From assembly GCA_025936205.1 (NCBI GenBank), contig JAICTU010000120.1:1-19784 (forward strand): a stretch of DNA of 19,784 nt, in the 5' to 3' direction. Positions within the stretch are counted from its first letter, which is position 1, and each line of letters starts with the position of its first letter. Source of the DNA: Polyangiaceae bacterium (GTDB taxonomy: Bacteria; Myxococcota; Polyangia; Polyangiales; Polyangiaceae). The notes under the pieces were generated by a model. It was not told the origin of the DNA. It was given only the letters and a program-made list of their open reading frames with translations, and ran no database searches. Shown here one piece after another: positions 1 through 7,958 of the stretch. The position numbers were made by a program, and so were the translations under genes.

Positions 1-1404
1 AACTGCGGCGTGAGCAACCAATGCAACGGCGCGACTTGCACGACCGCCGCTGCCTGCTCGACGGACAACAGCTGCGGCGTGAGCCATGTCTGCAACGGCG
101 CCAAGTGCAGCACCCCCCTCGCGTGCACTAGCGATGCCGCGTGCCTGAAGAGCCAGAGCTGCAACGGGGCCAAATGCAGCGCGACCTCCTGTGCCGGCGA
201 CACCGCTTGCGGCGCCAGCCATATCTGCAACGGCGCCAAGTGTGCCACCAAAACGTGCGCGGGCGATGCGGCCTGCGGCGTCAGCAACTTGTGCAACAAC
301 GCGAAATGCGGTGCAGCGCCGTCCTGCACGTCCGACGCGGCATGCACGGCCAGCAACCTGTGCAACGGCGCCAAGTGCGGCAAGGCGGCGTCCTGCGCGG
401 GCGACTCCGGCTGTCCCTCGAGCGGCAGTTGCACGGGCGCCAAGTGCGGCAGCTCGAGCTGTGGCGACGACACGGAGTGTGCGACGGGTGTCACCTGCTC
501 GGGCGCGACCTGCAATGCCAGCGACTGCAGCGGCGACGGTGACTGCGCGGCCGGCTACTTCTGCGGTGGTAGCTGCACGGATTCGGGATGCACCAGCGGC
601 TCCCAGTGCCCGGGCGGCATCTGCACCAACGGCGTGTGCGGCTGCACGACGGAGGAAGACTGCGGCGGCGCGCAGACCTGCACCGGCGAGACGAAGGGTA
701 CCTGCTCCCGCGCCTGCACGAGCGACGCGCAGTGTGCGCCGGATCGCTGCGTGAACGGCCAGTGCGGCGGCTGCAGCAGCAACGCCGACTGCCACGACTA
801 TTCCTACACGGCCAGCTGCACGGGTATCCCCAGCGGCAACTACGGCACGTGCAGCGCCGCCAAGGGCACCGAGTTCCCAGTGGCCTGCAAGCAGGGCGAC
901 CTGACTCCGCAGGAGAAGGCGCTGGAGTTCATGTTCTTCGACCTGACTGCCTGCGTCTCGCCCGACAACCTGCCGCCGCCGAAGCCGGCAGTCACGGGGC
1001 TGTTCAAGCCGGCGACGTTCGTTCAGGACTTCACCGCGACCTGCAAGATCGACACCGTCCCGGTCTGGCGCGAGTTCGACTGGCAAGCCGAGATTCCGGA
1101 CGGCACCTCGCTCGACATCTTCGCGCAGACGGGCGACAGCCTGGCCATCCTGGCGCCGACCGTGCCGGTCCAGCTCGCTCATAGCGACACGTCGACGGAC
1201 ACCGGCCCCTCGAAGACCTCCTACGATATCGCGCTGATCGATACCGGTTCGGACGGCAAGGGCGCGTTCAGCGTGGCCACGCCGCGGGTCCTCTCGAAGA
1301 ACCTGCTGCGCGTCACGCTCACGCTCAACCCCAGCAGCGACAAGCAGACTGCGCCGCGGCTCTCGCACTGGAAGGTGCAGTACGACTGCGTGCCGGCGCA
1401 GTGA
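1..1404 (+). CDS. Cys-rich tandem-repeat secreted/surface protein, 5' truncated by window edge
   Basis: The frame is open from base 1, so the true start lies upstream of the window. About the first 290 residues are roughly 22-23-residue Cys repeats of the type C-x2-D-x2-C-x5-C-N-G-A-K-C. They degenerate toward residue 280 into related units such as TSDAQCAPDRCVNGQC. The last 170 or so residues form a different region with sparse Cys, a stretch beginning TPQEKALEFMFFDL, and a beta-rich tail ending in WKVQYDCVPAQ. Dense paired Cys in a predicted non-cytoplasmic protein suggests disulfide-stabilised secretion. Similar repeat proteins with this kind of C-terminal region occur in myxobacteria (from memory, not searched). 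No enzyme motif is visible and the function is unknown; adhesion or a structural surface role is only a guess. The signal peptide cannot be seen because the N-terminus is missing. Confidence 0.8.
   Translation, partial: NCGVSNQCNGATCTTAAACSTDNSCGVSHVCNGAKCSTPLACTSDAACLKSQSCNGAKCSATSCAGDTACGASHICNGAKCATKTCAGDAACGVSNLCNNAKCGAAPSCTSDAACTASNLCNGAKCGKAASCAGDSGCPSSGSCTGAKCGSSSCGDDTECATGVTCSGATCNASDCSGDGDCAAGYFCGGSCTDSGCTSGSQCPGGICTNGVCGCTTEEDCGGAQTCTGETKGTCSRACTSDAQCAPDRCVNGQCGGCSSNADCHDYSYTASCTGIPSGNYGTCSAAKGTEFPVACKQGDLTPQEKALEFMFFDLTACVSPDNLPPPKPAVTGLFKPATFVQDFTATCKIDTVPVWREFDWQAEIPDGTSLDIFAQTGDSLAILAPTVPVQLAHSDTSTDTGPSKTSYDIALIDTGSDGKGAFSVATPRVLSKNLLRVTLTLNPSSDKQTAPRLSHWKVQYDCVPAQ
22..377 (+). 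repeat. In-frame 66/69-bp tandem DNA repeats
   Basis: The core tgcaacggcgccaagtg occurs identically at 91-107, 226-242 and 361-377, exactly 135 bp apart. Diverged copies begin at 22, 160 and 292. Successive steps are 69, 69, 66, 66 and 69 bp, so unit length varies by one codon and the frame is kept. Nucleotide identity between copies is high, which points to recent unit duplication or gene-conversion-like homogenisation rather than protein-level selection alone. Confidence 0.8.
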
Positions 1405-1541
1405 CAGGCCAGCGGCTCCTGCTTATTGGTGATACACTTCGGTGAAACACATTGGTCTCGCGCCAGCACGGCAGCCTCACCCCCAGGTGGGCTGCCGTGG
1501 CGCCGGGGTCCAGCCGTTCTGACAGGTTTCGGGGGTAACCC
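1405..1541 (+). promoter_or_regulatory. purU upstream region with strong hairpin and a tandem decamer
   Basis: This 137-bp gap holds two visible structures. A near-identical decamer pair, ggtgatacac (1428-1437) and ggtgaaacac (1441-1450), lies just after the stop of the Cys-rich gene. A perfect 10-bp inverted repeat, cacggcagcc at 1467-1476 and ggctgccgtg at 1490-1499, can extend inward by cac/gtg past one bulged base. No U-run follows, so it is not a textbook intrinsic terminator. It could be a leader structure or an operator. I could not match it to a known riboswitch class by eye. Confidence 0.45.
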
Positions 1542-2579
1542 ATGCGAGAACGATCCCGTCCCGAGCAGCCCCTCGTCCGCGAGAGCAGGGGCAACCAGAG
1601 CTTCCGGCGCGCCTCCGGCGTGCGCCGGATCGAGCTGCCGGCGAATGAGCCGCAGGCGCTGCAGGTCGAGGTGCCGCGCGAGCCCTCGGCTCCACCGGAT
1701 CCGAGCCAGCGCCTGGAGCTGCGCTGGAGGCCGTCCTCCGCCACGCTGCTCGCCTGCTCGAGCCCGCGCCACGACACGAGCGCGGCGCTGCTCGACGCGG
1801 TGTGCGGTTCGGGTGCGCGCCTCAGCCACTGCGATCAGGATGTCGATCCGGAAAGCGGGCATCTGTTCCAGCGCCTGGCCATCGAGCTGCCCAAGTCAGG
1901 AGACAGCGAGCGGCGCCTGGAGCACCGCCTCGACCAGCTGACGCGCAGCTGGGGTATGGATTTCGCCGTGCAGCGCTGCGAACAGCGCCCGCGCGTGGCG
2001 GTGTTTGTCTCGAAGTACGATCATTGCCTGCACGACCTGTTGCGCCGGCAGCAAGCGGGCGAGCTGGGCGGCGAGATCGCGCTGATCGTCAGCAACCATC
2101 CCGATCTGGAGCCGCTGGCGCGTCAGTATGACGTCGACTACGAGCTGATGCCCAAGCAGGCCGACTCCAAGCTCGACGCGGAAGCGCGCGAGCATGACCT
2201 GCTGCAGGACCGCCAGATCGACCTGGTCGTGCTGGCGCGCTACATGCAGATCCTGAGCGCCAGCTTCGTGAAGCGCTGGCCCGGGCGGGTGATCAACATC
2301 CACCATTCACTGCTGCCCGCCTTCATCGGCGCCAAGCCCTATCACCAGGCGCGGCAGCGCGGCGTGAAGCTGATCGGTGCGACGGCCCACTATGCGACGG
2401 CCGAGCTCGACCAGGGGCCGATCATCGAGCAGGACGTGGCGCGCTGCTCGCACCAGGACGGCGTCGATGAGCTGGTCCGCAAAGGCCGCGACCTGGAACG
2501 ACAGGTGCTCGCGCGCGCGGTGCGCTGGCACCTCGAAGACCGCGTGCTGATCCACGGCAATCGCACCGTGGTGTTCTGA
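1542..2579 (+). CDS. purU: Formyltetrahydrofolate deformylase (PurU), N-terminally extended
   Basis: PurU hydrolyses 10-formyl-THF to THF and formate, balancing one-carbon pools and supplying formate to PurT. Residues ~66-145 resemble the N-terminal ACT domain. Residues ~150-345 are the formyl-transferase fold, with INIHHSLLPAF (N252, H254) and GATAHYATAELDQGPI (D290) giving the expected Asn-His-Asp catalytic set. The protein ends in GNRTVVF, like E. coli PurU. It is 345 aa against about 280 for the family. The surplus is an Arg/Pro-rich, low-complexity stretch of ~65 residues before the ACT domain. The ATG at 1542 has a G-rich SD-like ggggg six bases upstream, so I keep it, but a GTG at 1671 would give a near-normal length. 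DUF72 follows 77 bp downstream. The product is cytoplasmic. Confidence 0.93.
   Translation: MRERSRPEQPLVRESRGNQSFRRASGVRRIELPANEPQALQVEVPREPSAPPDPSQRLELRWRPSSATLLACSSPRHDTSAALLDAVCGSGARLSHCDQDVDPESGHLFQRLAIELPKSGDSERRLEHRLDQLTRSWGMDFAVQRCEQRPRVAVFVSKYDHCLHDLLRRQQAGELGGEIALIVSNHPDLEPLARQYDVDYELMPKQADSKLDAEAREHDLLQDRQIDLVVLARYMQILSASFVKRWPGRVINIHHSLLPAFIGAKPYHQARQRGVKLIGATAHYATAELDQGPIIEQDVARCSHQDGVDELVRKGRDLERQVLARAVRWHLEDRVLIHGNRTVVF
1604..1628 (+). other. Hairpin inside the purU 5' extension
   Basis: A perfect 7-bp inverted repeat, ccggcgc at 1604-1610 and gcgccgg at 1622-1628, encloses an 11-nt loop. It falls in the part of purU that encodes the non-conserved N-terminal extension. If translation really begins at the GTG at 1671, this would be a 5'-UTR structure. 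High GC makes such repeats easier to find by chance. Confidence 0.3.
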
Positions 2580-2656
2580 GCTAGCGTACTCCCGTTGCAG
2601 ATCACCCCCGCGTTCCGCGCTCACCCGGCGGAAGTGGCGGCCCTAGATCACTCAGG

Positions 2657-3550
2657 GTGAGCGCGAAGACTTCGAGGACTCGGGCCCCTGGTGAGCTCAG
2701 GATCGGCATCTCGGGCTGGCGCTATGCGGGCTGGCGGGGTGACTTCTATCCGCGCGGATTGCCGCAGCGGGGCGAGCTGGCGTTCGCTGCAGCTCATTTC
2801 TCCTCGATCGAGCTAAACGGGTCCTTCTACTCGCTGCAGCGGCCGGAGTCGTATCTCGCCTGGCGAGCGGATACGCCGCCGGATTTCGTGTTTGCGGTCA
2901 AGGGAGGTCGCTACATCACGCACCTGTTGCGGCTACGTAATATCGAGCAGGCGCTCGCCAACTTCTTTGCCTCTGGGGTGCTCGCTCTGCGCGAGAAGCT
3001 GGGGCCCGTGCTCTGGCAGCTCTCCGCCAGCCAGCCCTTTGACGAGCGCATCGCCGCCTTTCTCGAGCGCTTGCCCCACGATTTGCGCAGCGCGGCCGAG
3101 CTCGCGAGCGGGCACGACGAACGGCTGCGCGGGCGAAGCTGGACGCAGGTCTCCGGGCGGCGAAGGCTGCGCCACGCGCTCGAGGTGCGACACCCTTCCT
3201 TTTGCTGCCCGGAGTTCGTCGCGCTGTTGAGGCGCCACGGCGTGGCGCTGGTGGTGGCAGACACGGCAGGAAAGTTTCCTGTGCTGGAGGATGTGACTGC
3301 AGACTTCATGTATCTGCGCTTGCACGGGGACGTGAAGCTATACGAGAGCGGCTACTCCAGCGAGGCGCTGGCGCGCTGGGCCACGCGAATTCGGAGCTGG
3401 CGCTCCGGCAAGGAACCACGTGACGCTACGCGCTGGGCGCCACGTCAACGCGGCGGGCCAGCGCGCGATGTGTACGTCTACTTTGACAACGACGCCAAGG
3501 TACACGCTCCTTACGATGCCCAGGCGCTGGCGCGGCTGTTGCGCGCCTAG
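2657..3550 (+). CDS. DUF72 family protein
   Basis: This 297-aa protein has the usual DUF72 landmarks: an N-terminal IGISGWRYAGWRGDFYP, then an ELNGSFYSL segment, FAVKGGRYITH, the EVRHPSF block near residue 180, and a C-terminal VYVYFDNDAKVHAPYDAQAL. DUF72 proteins adopt a TIM-barrel-like fold. No biochemical role is firmly established, so none is assigned. The GTG at 2657 is the most reasonable start because the conserved region begins about 14 residues later; the upstream SD is weak. No signal peptide or membrane segment is visible, so it is probably cytoplasmic. It sits 77 bp after purU on the same strand and ends 12 bp from the convergent kinase gene. Confidence 0.9.
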   Translation: MSAKTSRTRAPGELRIGISGWRYAGWRGDFYPRGLPQRGELAFAAAHFSSIELNGSFYSLQRPESYLAWRADTPPDFVFAVKGGRYITHLLRLRNIEQALANFFASGVLALREKLGPVLWQLSASQPFDERIAAFLERLPHDLRSAAELASGHDERLRGRSWTQVSGRRRLRHALEVRHPSFCCPEFVALLRRHGVALVVADTAGKFPVLEDVTADFMYLRLHGDVKLYESGYSSEALARWATRIRSWRSGKEPRDATRWAPRQRGGPARDVYVYFDNDAKVHAPYDAQALARLLRA

Positions 3551-3562
3551 TCCCGAACCAGC

Positions 3563-6500
3563 TCAGTTCTCGCGCTGGACCCGTGCGAGCTCCGCGATGG
3601 CCCCCGCCAGCTTGCCGAGCTCGACCGGCTTGCGAATATGGCCGGTGAAGCCCGCCGCCAAGGACCTCGCGCGATCTTCCTCGCGAGCGAACGCGGTCAG
3701 TGCCAGCGCGGGCACCCTGCCCCCTTCGGGCCCCGGCAGGGCGCGAATTCGGCGGATCAACGAGTAGCCATCCTCGCCGGGCATTCCGATATCGCTGATC
3801 AGTACGTCCGGATGGAATCTCCGGAACGTGGCATAGGCTTCCGCCGCGGAACGCGCCGTCTGCACTTGCGCACCGGCCTCGGCCAGCACGGTGGCGATGA
3901 GCTGGCGCGCGTCGGCCTCATCGTCTACCACCAGCACTCGTAACCCTGAGACGCGCGAGCTCGCTAGCGCCGCGCTCGTGTCTTCGGATTGCCTCGAACC
4001 AGCCGCATGAGGCGATGCCGGCAGGACAGCTCGGGTCGGCAACGAGATCGCGAAACGCGCGCCCGTGCCCGGTCCGGCGCTCTCGGCGCTCACGTGGCCG
4101 CCGTGGAGCTCGATGATATGTCGCACCAGCGACAGACCCAGTCCGAGCCCTCCCAGCCGGCGAGTCGTCGACGAGTCGGCTTGTTTGAACCGGTCGAAGA
4201 TCACCGTCAGCAGAGCCGGCTCGATCCCTCGACCATCGTCCTCGACCGTCAGGACCGTGTGTGCGCCCTCCTGGGCGAGCGAGAGCCGCACGCGGCCCCC
4301 TGCGTCCGTAAACTTCACGGCGTTGGAGAGCAGGTTCCAGATGGCCTGCTGCAGCCGCTCCGGGTCTGCGACCAGCAGACAGTACGCGCTGCTCGGGGCG
4401 AACTCGAGCTGGATCTTCTTCGCCTCCGCCGAGGGGCGAACCACCTCCAGCGCTTCGCGCGCCACGGCCACCAGATCCATCGGCTTCGGCTCCAGCCGGA
4501 ACTTGCCCGTGATCACGCGCGAGACGTCGAGGATGTCATCGATGATCTTGACCTGGGCCTGGGCATTGCGATGGATCACCTCCAGCGGCTTGGCAGTCGC
4601 CGGGTCTTTCACCCGATCCTTGAGCAACGTCGCCCAGCCGAGGATGGCGCCGAGCGGCGTCCTCAACTCATGCGAGACGATGGCGAGGAATTCATCCTTG
4701 GCGCGGCTGGCTTCTTCCGCTCGATATGCAGCTTCCTGCGCGGTCCGGTACAGCCGGGCATTGTCGACGGCCACGCCGGCACGACGCCCCAGCTTTTCAA
4801 TCAGGACCACGTCGCTCGCGTCATAGCGCCGGCCGGGCTCCCCATACACGAGCGTCATGGCGCCGATCACGCGCGCTCCGACCTTCAGCGGCGCGATCAG
4901 CGCCGCGCACATGCCGATGGCCCGTAGCATCTCGATGGCGTCGGGGTCGGACGTGGAATTGCGCAAGCCTTCCTCGCCGATGTCATTGAAGATGGCAGGG
5001 ACACCGCTGCGGATGATTGCCCAGACGGCTCCGGCGTGCTCCGGCGTCGGAGGATACTTGCTCCGAAAGGCGAGCGCGAGCCTCTGCCGTTCGGAGTCTG
5101 CATGCGCTGTCGCGACCGCGCGCAGGCTTTCGCCCTCGAGCAGGTAAATCGAGCACCAATCCCCCATACCGGGTACGAGCATGCGGGCCAGGGTGCCGAG
5201 CATCTCGTCGTGAACCAGCGAGCTCCCGAGCGCCGCCGTGGCTTCCGCCAGGTACTTGGCCTGCACTTCATGCCGGTGCTGGGCCGTGATGTCATGCCAG
5301 ATGCTGATCGCGAACTCGGGCGCGCCCCGCGCGTCGAGCACGGCGCCCGCCCGCACCGATAACCACCAATCGCGCTGCGAATCACGCTCCCGCACATGCA
5401 GCAGCGCACTGGGAGCCTCGCTGCCGGAGAAGACCTGGTGTGCGGGCAGCTGCTCGCTCCGTACCGCTTGCCCCTCGGCATCCAGCGTTTCAAAACGGGC
5501 CCGAAGCTCGGCGGCCGGCGCCTGCGTCAGCTGGCTGCCGGAGCTGTATCCCCAGATCTTCGCGGCTGCGCTGTTGGCAAAGACCACGCGCCCGGACCGG
5601 TCTTCCACGGTGATGCCTTCCGCCACCCCCTCCAGCACGATCTCGAGCTGCCTGCTCAGCGCCCGGTATTGCTCCTGACTCTGGCGCAGCTCCAGCTCGC
5701 TCTTCTCCGCCACCTCGCGGGCGGTCTGCTCCACCAGGAGCCGTCGCTCGGCTTGCTCCGATTGACGCCGGTCAGTGAGATCTCTCGTGATCTTCGCAAA
5801 GCCGGTCAGCGTCCCACGCGCGTCATGCAGCGCCGTGATCACGGCGTTGGCCCAGAAGCGACGGCCGTCTTTGCGCACACGCCAGCCCTCATCCTCGGCG
5901 CGCCCGAACTCCCGGGCGTCCGCCAATTCGCGCTGCGGTTTGCCTGCGGCGATATCCTCGGGCGGAAAGAAGCGCTCGAAGCTGTGACCGATGATCTCCT
6001 GGGAGGCATAGCCCTTCATGCGCTGCGCGCCGAGATTCCAGGTCGTCACCCGCCCCTGCGGGTCGAGCATGTAGATCGCATAGTCAGCGACATTCTCCAC
6101 CAGCAGGCGAAAGCGCTCCTCGGAGCGCCGCAGCGCTTCTTCCGCCTCGCGCCGGGCGCTCAAATCTCGGGTGACCTTGGCGAAGCCGATCAGCTGTCCG
6201 TCTTCACCGCGCAGCGCTGTGATGATCACGTTCGCCCAGAAGCGAGAGCCGTCCTTGCGCACGCGCCAGCTCTCATCTTCGTAACGGCCCTCGCGACGCA
6301 CCGCGTCCAGGATCTGCTCGGGTCGGCCCGACTCGCGGTCCTGCGCCGTGTAGAAGACGGAAAAGTGCCGCCCGATGATCTCGTCGGCGCCATAGCCCTT
6401 TACTCTGCTCGCCCCCACGTTCCAGGTGGCGACGTTTCCCGAGGAGTCGAGCATGAAAATGGCGTAGTCGACGACCGCGTCGACCAGATGATGCCAGCGT

Positions 6501-6943
6501 TCCTCGGCGCGCCGCAGCCGCTCCTCCGCCGAACGGCGAGCGGTCAGGTCACGGACGACGACACCGAAGCCCCGCAACTCGCCCGTGGGCTCGCGCAGAG
6601 CAGTGATGATGACATTGGCCCAGAGCTTCGTGCCGTCCTTGCGCAGCCGCCAACCTTCATCTTCCACGCGCTCTCGCGCAGCGGCGAGATCGAGCTGCTC
6701 GAACGCCAGCCGCGCGCTCACGTCAGCGGGCGCTTGGAACCTGGAGAAGTGCTGCCCGATGATCTCCTCCGCCGCGAAACCGTGGATGCGCTCCGCACCG
6801 CGATTCCACGTGGCGACACGCCCCTCCGGATCGAGCATGAAAATCGCGTAGTCGACAACGCTCTCGACCAACAAACGGCAATCATCGCCCGACAGCGTGC
6901 GTGCCATCGTGAGGCGGACCAGGTTCGAAGAGCTCGGAGACAT
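3563..6943 (-). CDS. Soluble hybrid sensor histidine kinase: PAS x4, GAF, HisKA, HATPase, REC
   Basis: This 1126-aa protein has no membrane segment and is probably cytoplasmic. PAS domains lie at ~22-135, ~150-263, ~278-391 and ~430-555. A GAF domain spans ~565-735 and HisKA ~745-815, with phospho-acceptor H758 in IVSHELRTP. The ATPase covers ~860-970: N-box N870/N874, G1 DDGRGI at 902-907, G2 LGGLGLGLSL. The C-terminal receiver spans ~1001-1120, with D1007/D1008, phospho-site D1051, T1083 and K1105. All catalytic residues are present. The first three PAS copies are spaced exactly 128 residues apart. The ATG at 6943 has an upstream gagggaag (minus-strand sense, 6953-6960) nine bases away, a good SD. 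There is no separate response regulator beside it, so output through a distant partner is inferred. The signal sensed is unknown. Confidence 0.95.
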   Translation of the reverse strand: MSPSSSNLVRLTMARTLSGDDCRLLVESVVDYAIFMLDPEGRVATWNRGAERIHGFAAEEIIGQHFSRFQAPADVSARLAFEQLDLAAARERVEDEGWRLRKDGTKLWANVIITALREPTGELRGFGVVVRDLTARRSAEERLRRAEERWHHLVDAVVDYAIFMLDSSGNVATWNVGASRVKGYGADEIIGRHFSVFYTAQDRESGRPEQILDAVRREGRYEDESWRVRKDGSRFWANVIITALRGEDGQLIGFAKVTRDLSARREAEEALRRSEERFRLLVENVADYAIYMLDPQGRVTTWNLGAQRMKGYASQEIIGHSFERFFPPEDIAAGKPQRELADAREFGRAEDEGWRVRKDGRRFWANAVITALHDARGTLTGFAKITRDLTDRRQSEQAERRLLVEQTAREVAEKSELELRQSQEQYRALSRQLEIVLEGVAEGITVEDRSGRVVFANSAAAKIWGYSSGSQLTQAPAAELRARFETLDAEGQAVRSEQLPAHQVFSGSEAPSALLHVRERDSQRDWWLSVRAGAVLDARGAPEFAISIWHDITAQHRHEVQAKYLAEATAALGSSLVHDEMLGTLARMLVPGMGDWCSIYLLEGESLRAVATAHADSERQRLALAFRSKYPPTPEHAGAVWAIIRSGVPAIFNDIGEEGLRNSTSDPDAIEMLRAIGMCAALIAPLKVGARVIGAMTLVYGEPGRRYDASDVVLIEKLGRRAGVAVDNARLYRTAQEAAYRAEEASRAKDEFLAIVSHELRTPLGAILGWATLLKDRVKDPATAKPLEVIHRNAQAQVKIIDDILDVSRVITGKFRLEPKPMDLVAVAREALEVVRPSAEAKKIQLEFAPSSAYCLLVADPERLQQAIWNLLSNAVKFTDAGGRVRLSLAQEGAHTVLTVEDDGRGIEPALLTVIFDRFKQADSSTTRRLGGLGLGLSLVRHIIELHGGHVSAESAGPGTGARFAISLPTRAVLPASPHAAGSRQSEDTSAALASSRVSGLRVLVVDDEADARQLIATVLAEAGAQVQTARSAAEAYATFRRFHPDVLISDIGMPGEDGYSLIRRIRALPGPEGGRVPALALTAFAREEDRARSLAAGFTGHIRKPVELGKLAGAIAELARVQREN

Positions 6944-6972
6944 CGCTGCTGACTTCCCTCGCGTACAAAAAC

Positions 6973-7002
6973 ATTATCGCGATCGAGTTCAGACGCAAAC
7001 AA
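6973..7002 (-). promoter_or_regulatory. Candidate sigma70-like promoter for the multi-PAS kinase
   Basis: Read on the minus strand, TTGTTT (7002-6997) and GATAAT (6978-6973) are separated by 18 bp and lie in a locally AT-rich patch. GATAAT matches five of six -10 consensus bases, and the -35 matches TTG. A start near 6966 would give a leader of roughly 25 nt containing the gagggaag SD. This is a consensus match by eye only. Confidence 0.45.
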
Positions 7003-7173
7003 CACCGCAATTGCGGAGCTGCGCTGGTCAGGCTGAAAGCATCCGGGACGCGCAAGCCAGAGCAGCGGCGCCACAGCGAGGCACAACGCCCCGAGCACGT
7101 TCGCGACGTGGGGAGTGCCTCGATTGCGAGCGCCGCGGTGCCACCTTAGGATGAGAGCGCCCCCGATTCCATC

Positions 7174-7755
7174 ATGAGCATTTCCCTGCCATCCCCATCC
7201 GGGCATCGCGCTGCGCTGCTGTTGATCGATGTGATCAACGACTTCGAATTTCCGGAAGCCGAGCGCCTCCTGTCGCGCGCGGACGCCTGTTCGGCGCGCA
7301 TCGAAGTGCTTCGCGCACGGGCGCGCCAGGTCGGCGTGCCCGTGATCTATGTCAACGACAACTTCGGTCACTGGCGCTCGGATTTTCGAGCCACGCTCGC
7401 CCGATGCAGTGAGCCGGCGCGCCCCGGGTCCGCGATCGCCCGGCGACTTGCCCCGCAGCTGGACGACTACTTCGTACTCAAGCCACAACACTCCGGCTTT
7501 TTCCACACGCCGCTGGAGCTACTGCTGAGGGATCTCGGCACCAAGTACCTCGTCCTCTGCGGCTTCAGCACCAATTCCTGCGTGGCATTTACGGCATACG
7601 ACGCGCACATGCGCGGCTTTCGCGTCCTCGTTCCACGGGACACCACGGCAGCGCTCTCCGAACAGGCTCATGCGGAGGCGATCCATCAGCTGGAGCTGAC
7701 CGTCCACGCCGACACGCGAGAATCGACGGCGCTCGACTTCACGCGCCTGGCCTGA
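7174..7755 (+). CDS. Isochorismatase-family cysteine hydrolase
   Basis: This 193-aa protein has the catalytic triad of the isochorismatase-like hydrolases. D19 lies in LLIDVINDFEF, K103 in FVLKPQHSGF and nucleophile C136 in GFSTNSCVAFTAYDA. C-terminal VLVPRDTTAA and the A-H-A-E-A-I helix also fit. Family members act on isochorismate, nicotinamide, N-carbamoyl amides and similar substrates, so the exact substrate cannot be named. The lack of siderophore or NAD genes nearby gives no help. It is divergent from the multi-PAS kinase across a 230-bp gap and probably cytoplasmic. No clear SD precedes ATG 7174. An eight-codon reading frame starting at ATG 7151 ends in a TGA overlapping this ATG (ATGA), which may allow coupled initiation. 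Its stop codon abuts the stop of the convergent receiver remnant. Confidence 0.88.
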   Translation: MSISLPSPSGHRAALLLIDVINDFEFPEAERLLSRADACSARIEVLRARARQVGVPVIYVNDNFGHWRSDFRATLARCSEPARPGSAIARRLAPQLDDYFVLKPQHSGFFHTPLELLLRDLGTKYLVLCGFSTNSCVAFTAYDAHMRGFRVLVPRDTTAALSEQAHAEAIHQLELTVHADTRESTALDFTRLA

Positions 7756-7935
7756 TCAGGTGGCGACCAGATCCTCGATCGTCACGGCGAGCCGCTGGAT
7801 GTCCAGCGGCTTGACCAGGTGCGCCTGAAAGCCAGCCCGCAGGCTCTCCTGCTTGTCGCGCTCTTGCCCATATCCGGTCAGCGCCACCAGCCGGGCGCTG
7901 CTGCAATCAACCAGCGAGATCCACGCCTTGAACGG
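7756..7935 (-). pseudogene. Truncated receiver-domain remnant (C-terminal half of a REC domain)
   Basis: The minus-strand frame ending in TGA at 7758-7756 encodes RLVALTGYGQERDKQESLR, AGFQAHLVKPLDIQRLAVTI and EDLVAT in succession. This is the second half of a receiver domain: the T of ALTGYG, the K-P of HLVKP and the final helix. It closely parallels the end of the multi-PAS kinase (ALTAFAREEDRARSLAAGF, then IRKPVELGKLAGAIAEL). The first half, with the acidic pocket and phospho-Asp, is not present. Upstream the frame stays open to ~8028, but the residues no longer look like REC, there is no ATG, and it runs into the start of the plus-strand kinase gene. Homology fades near 7905. I read it as the 3' end of a lost hybrid kinase or response-regulator gene. 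Its stop is directly adjacent to the hydrolase stop, which suggests that gene boundary is original. Confidence 0.7.
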
Positions 7936-7958
7936 GCTCGCTGTTCGTGGTGGACGAC

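Noticed and set aside
22..377. CRISPR-like array from regular repeat spacing
   Set aside because: Repeats and spacers are all in one open frame encoding Cys repeats, and the spacers are themselves similar.
1467..1499. Intrinsic terminator after the Cys-rich gene
   Set aside because: The stem is strong but no T-run follows; kept only as an undefined leader or operator structure.
5396..6952. 518-aa plus-strand open frame antiparallel to the multi-PAS kinase
   Set aside because: The minus strand encodes an intact kinase with all motifs; the opposite frame shows no domain and is a by-product of high GC.
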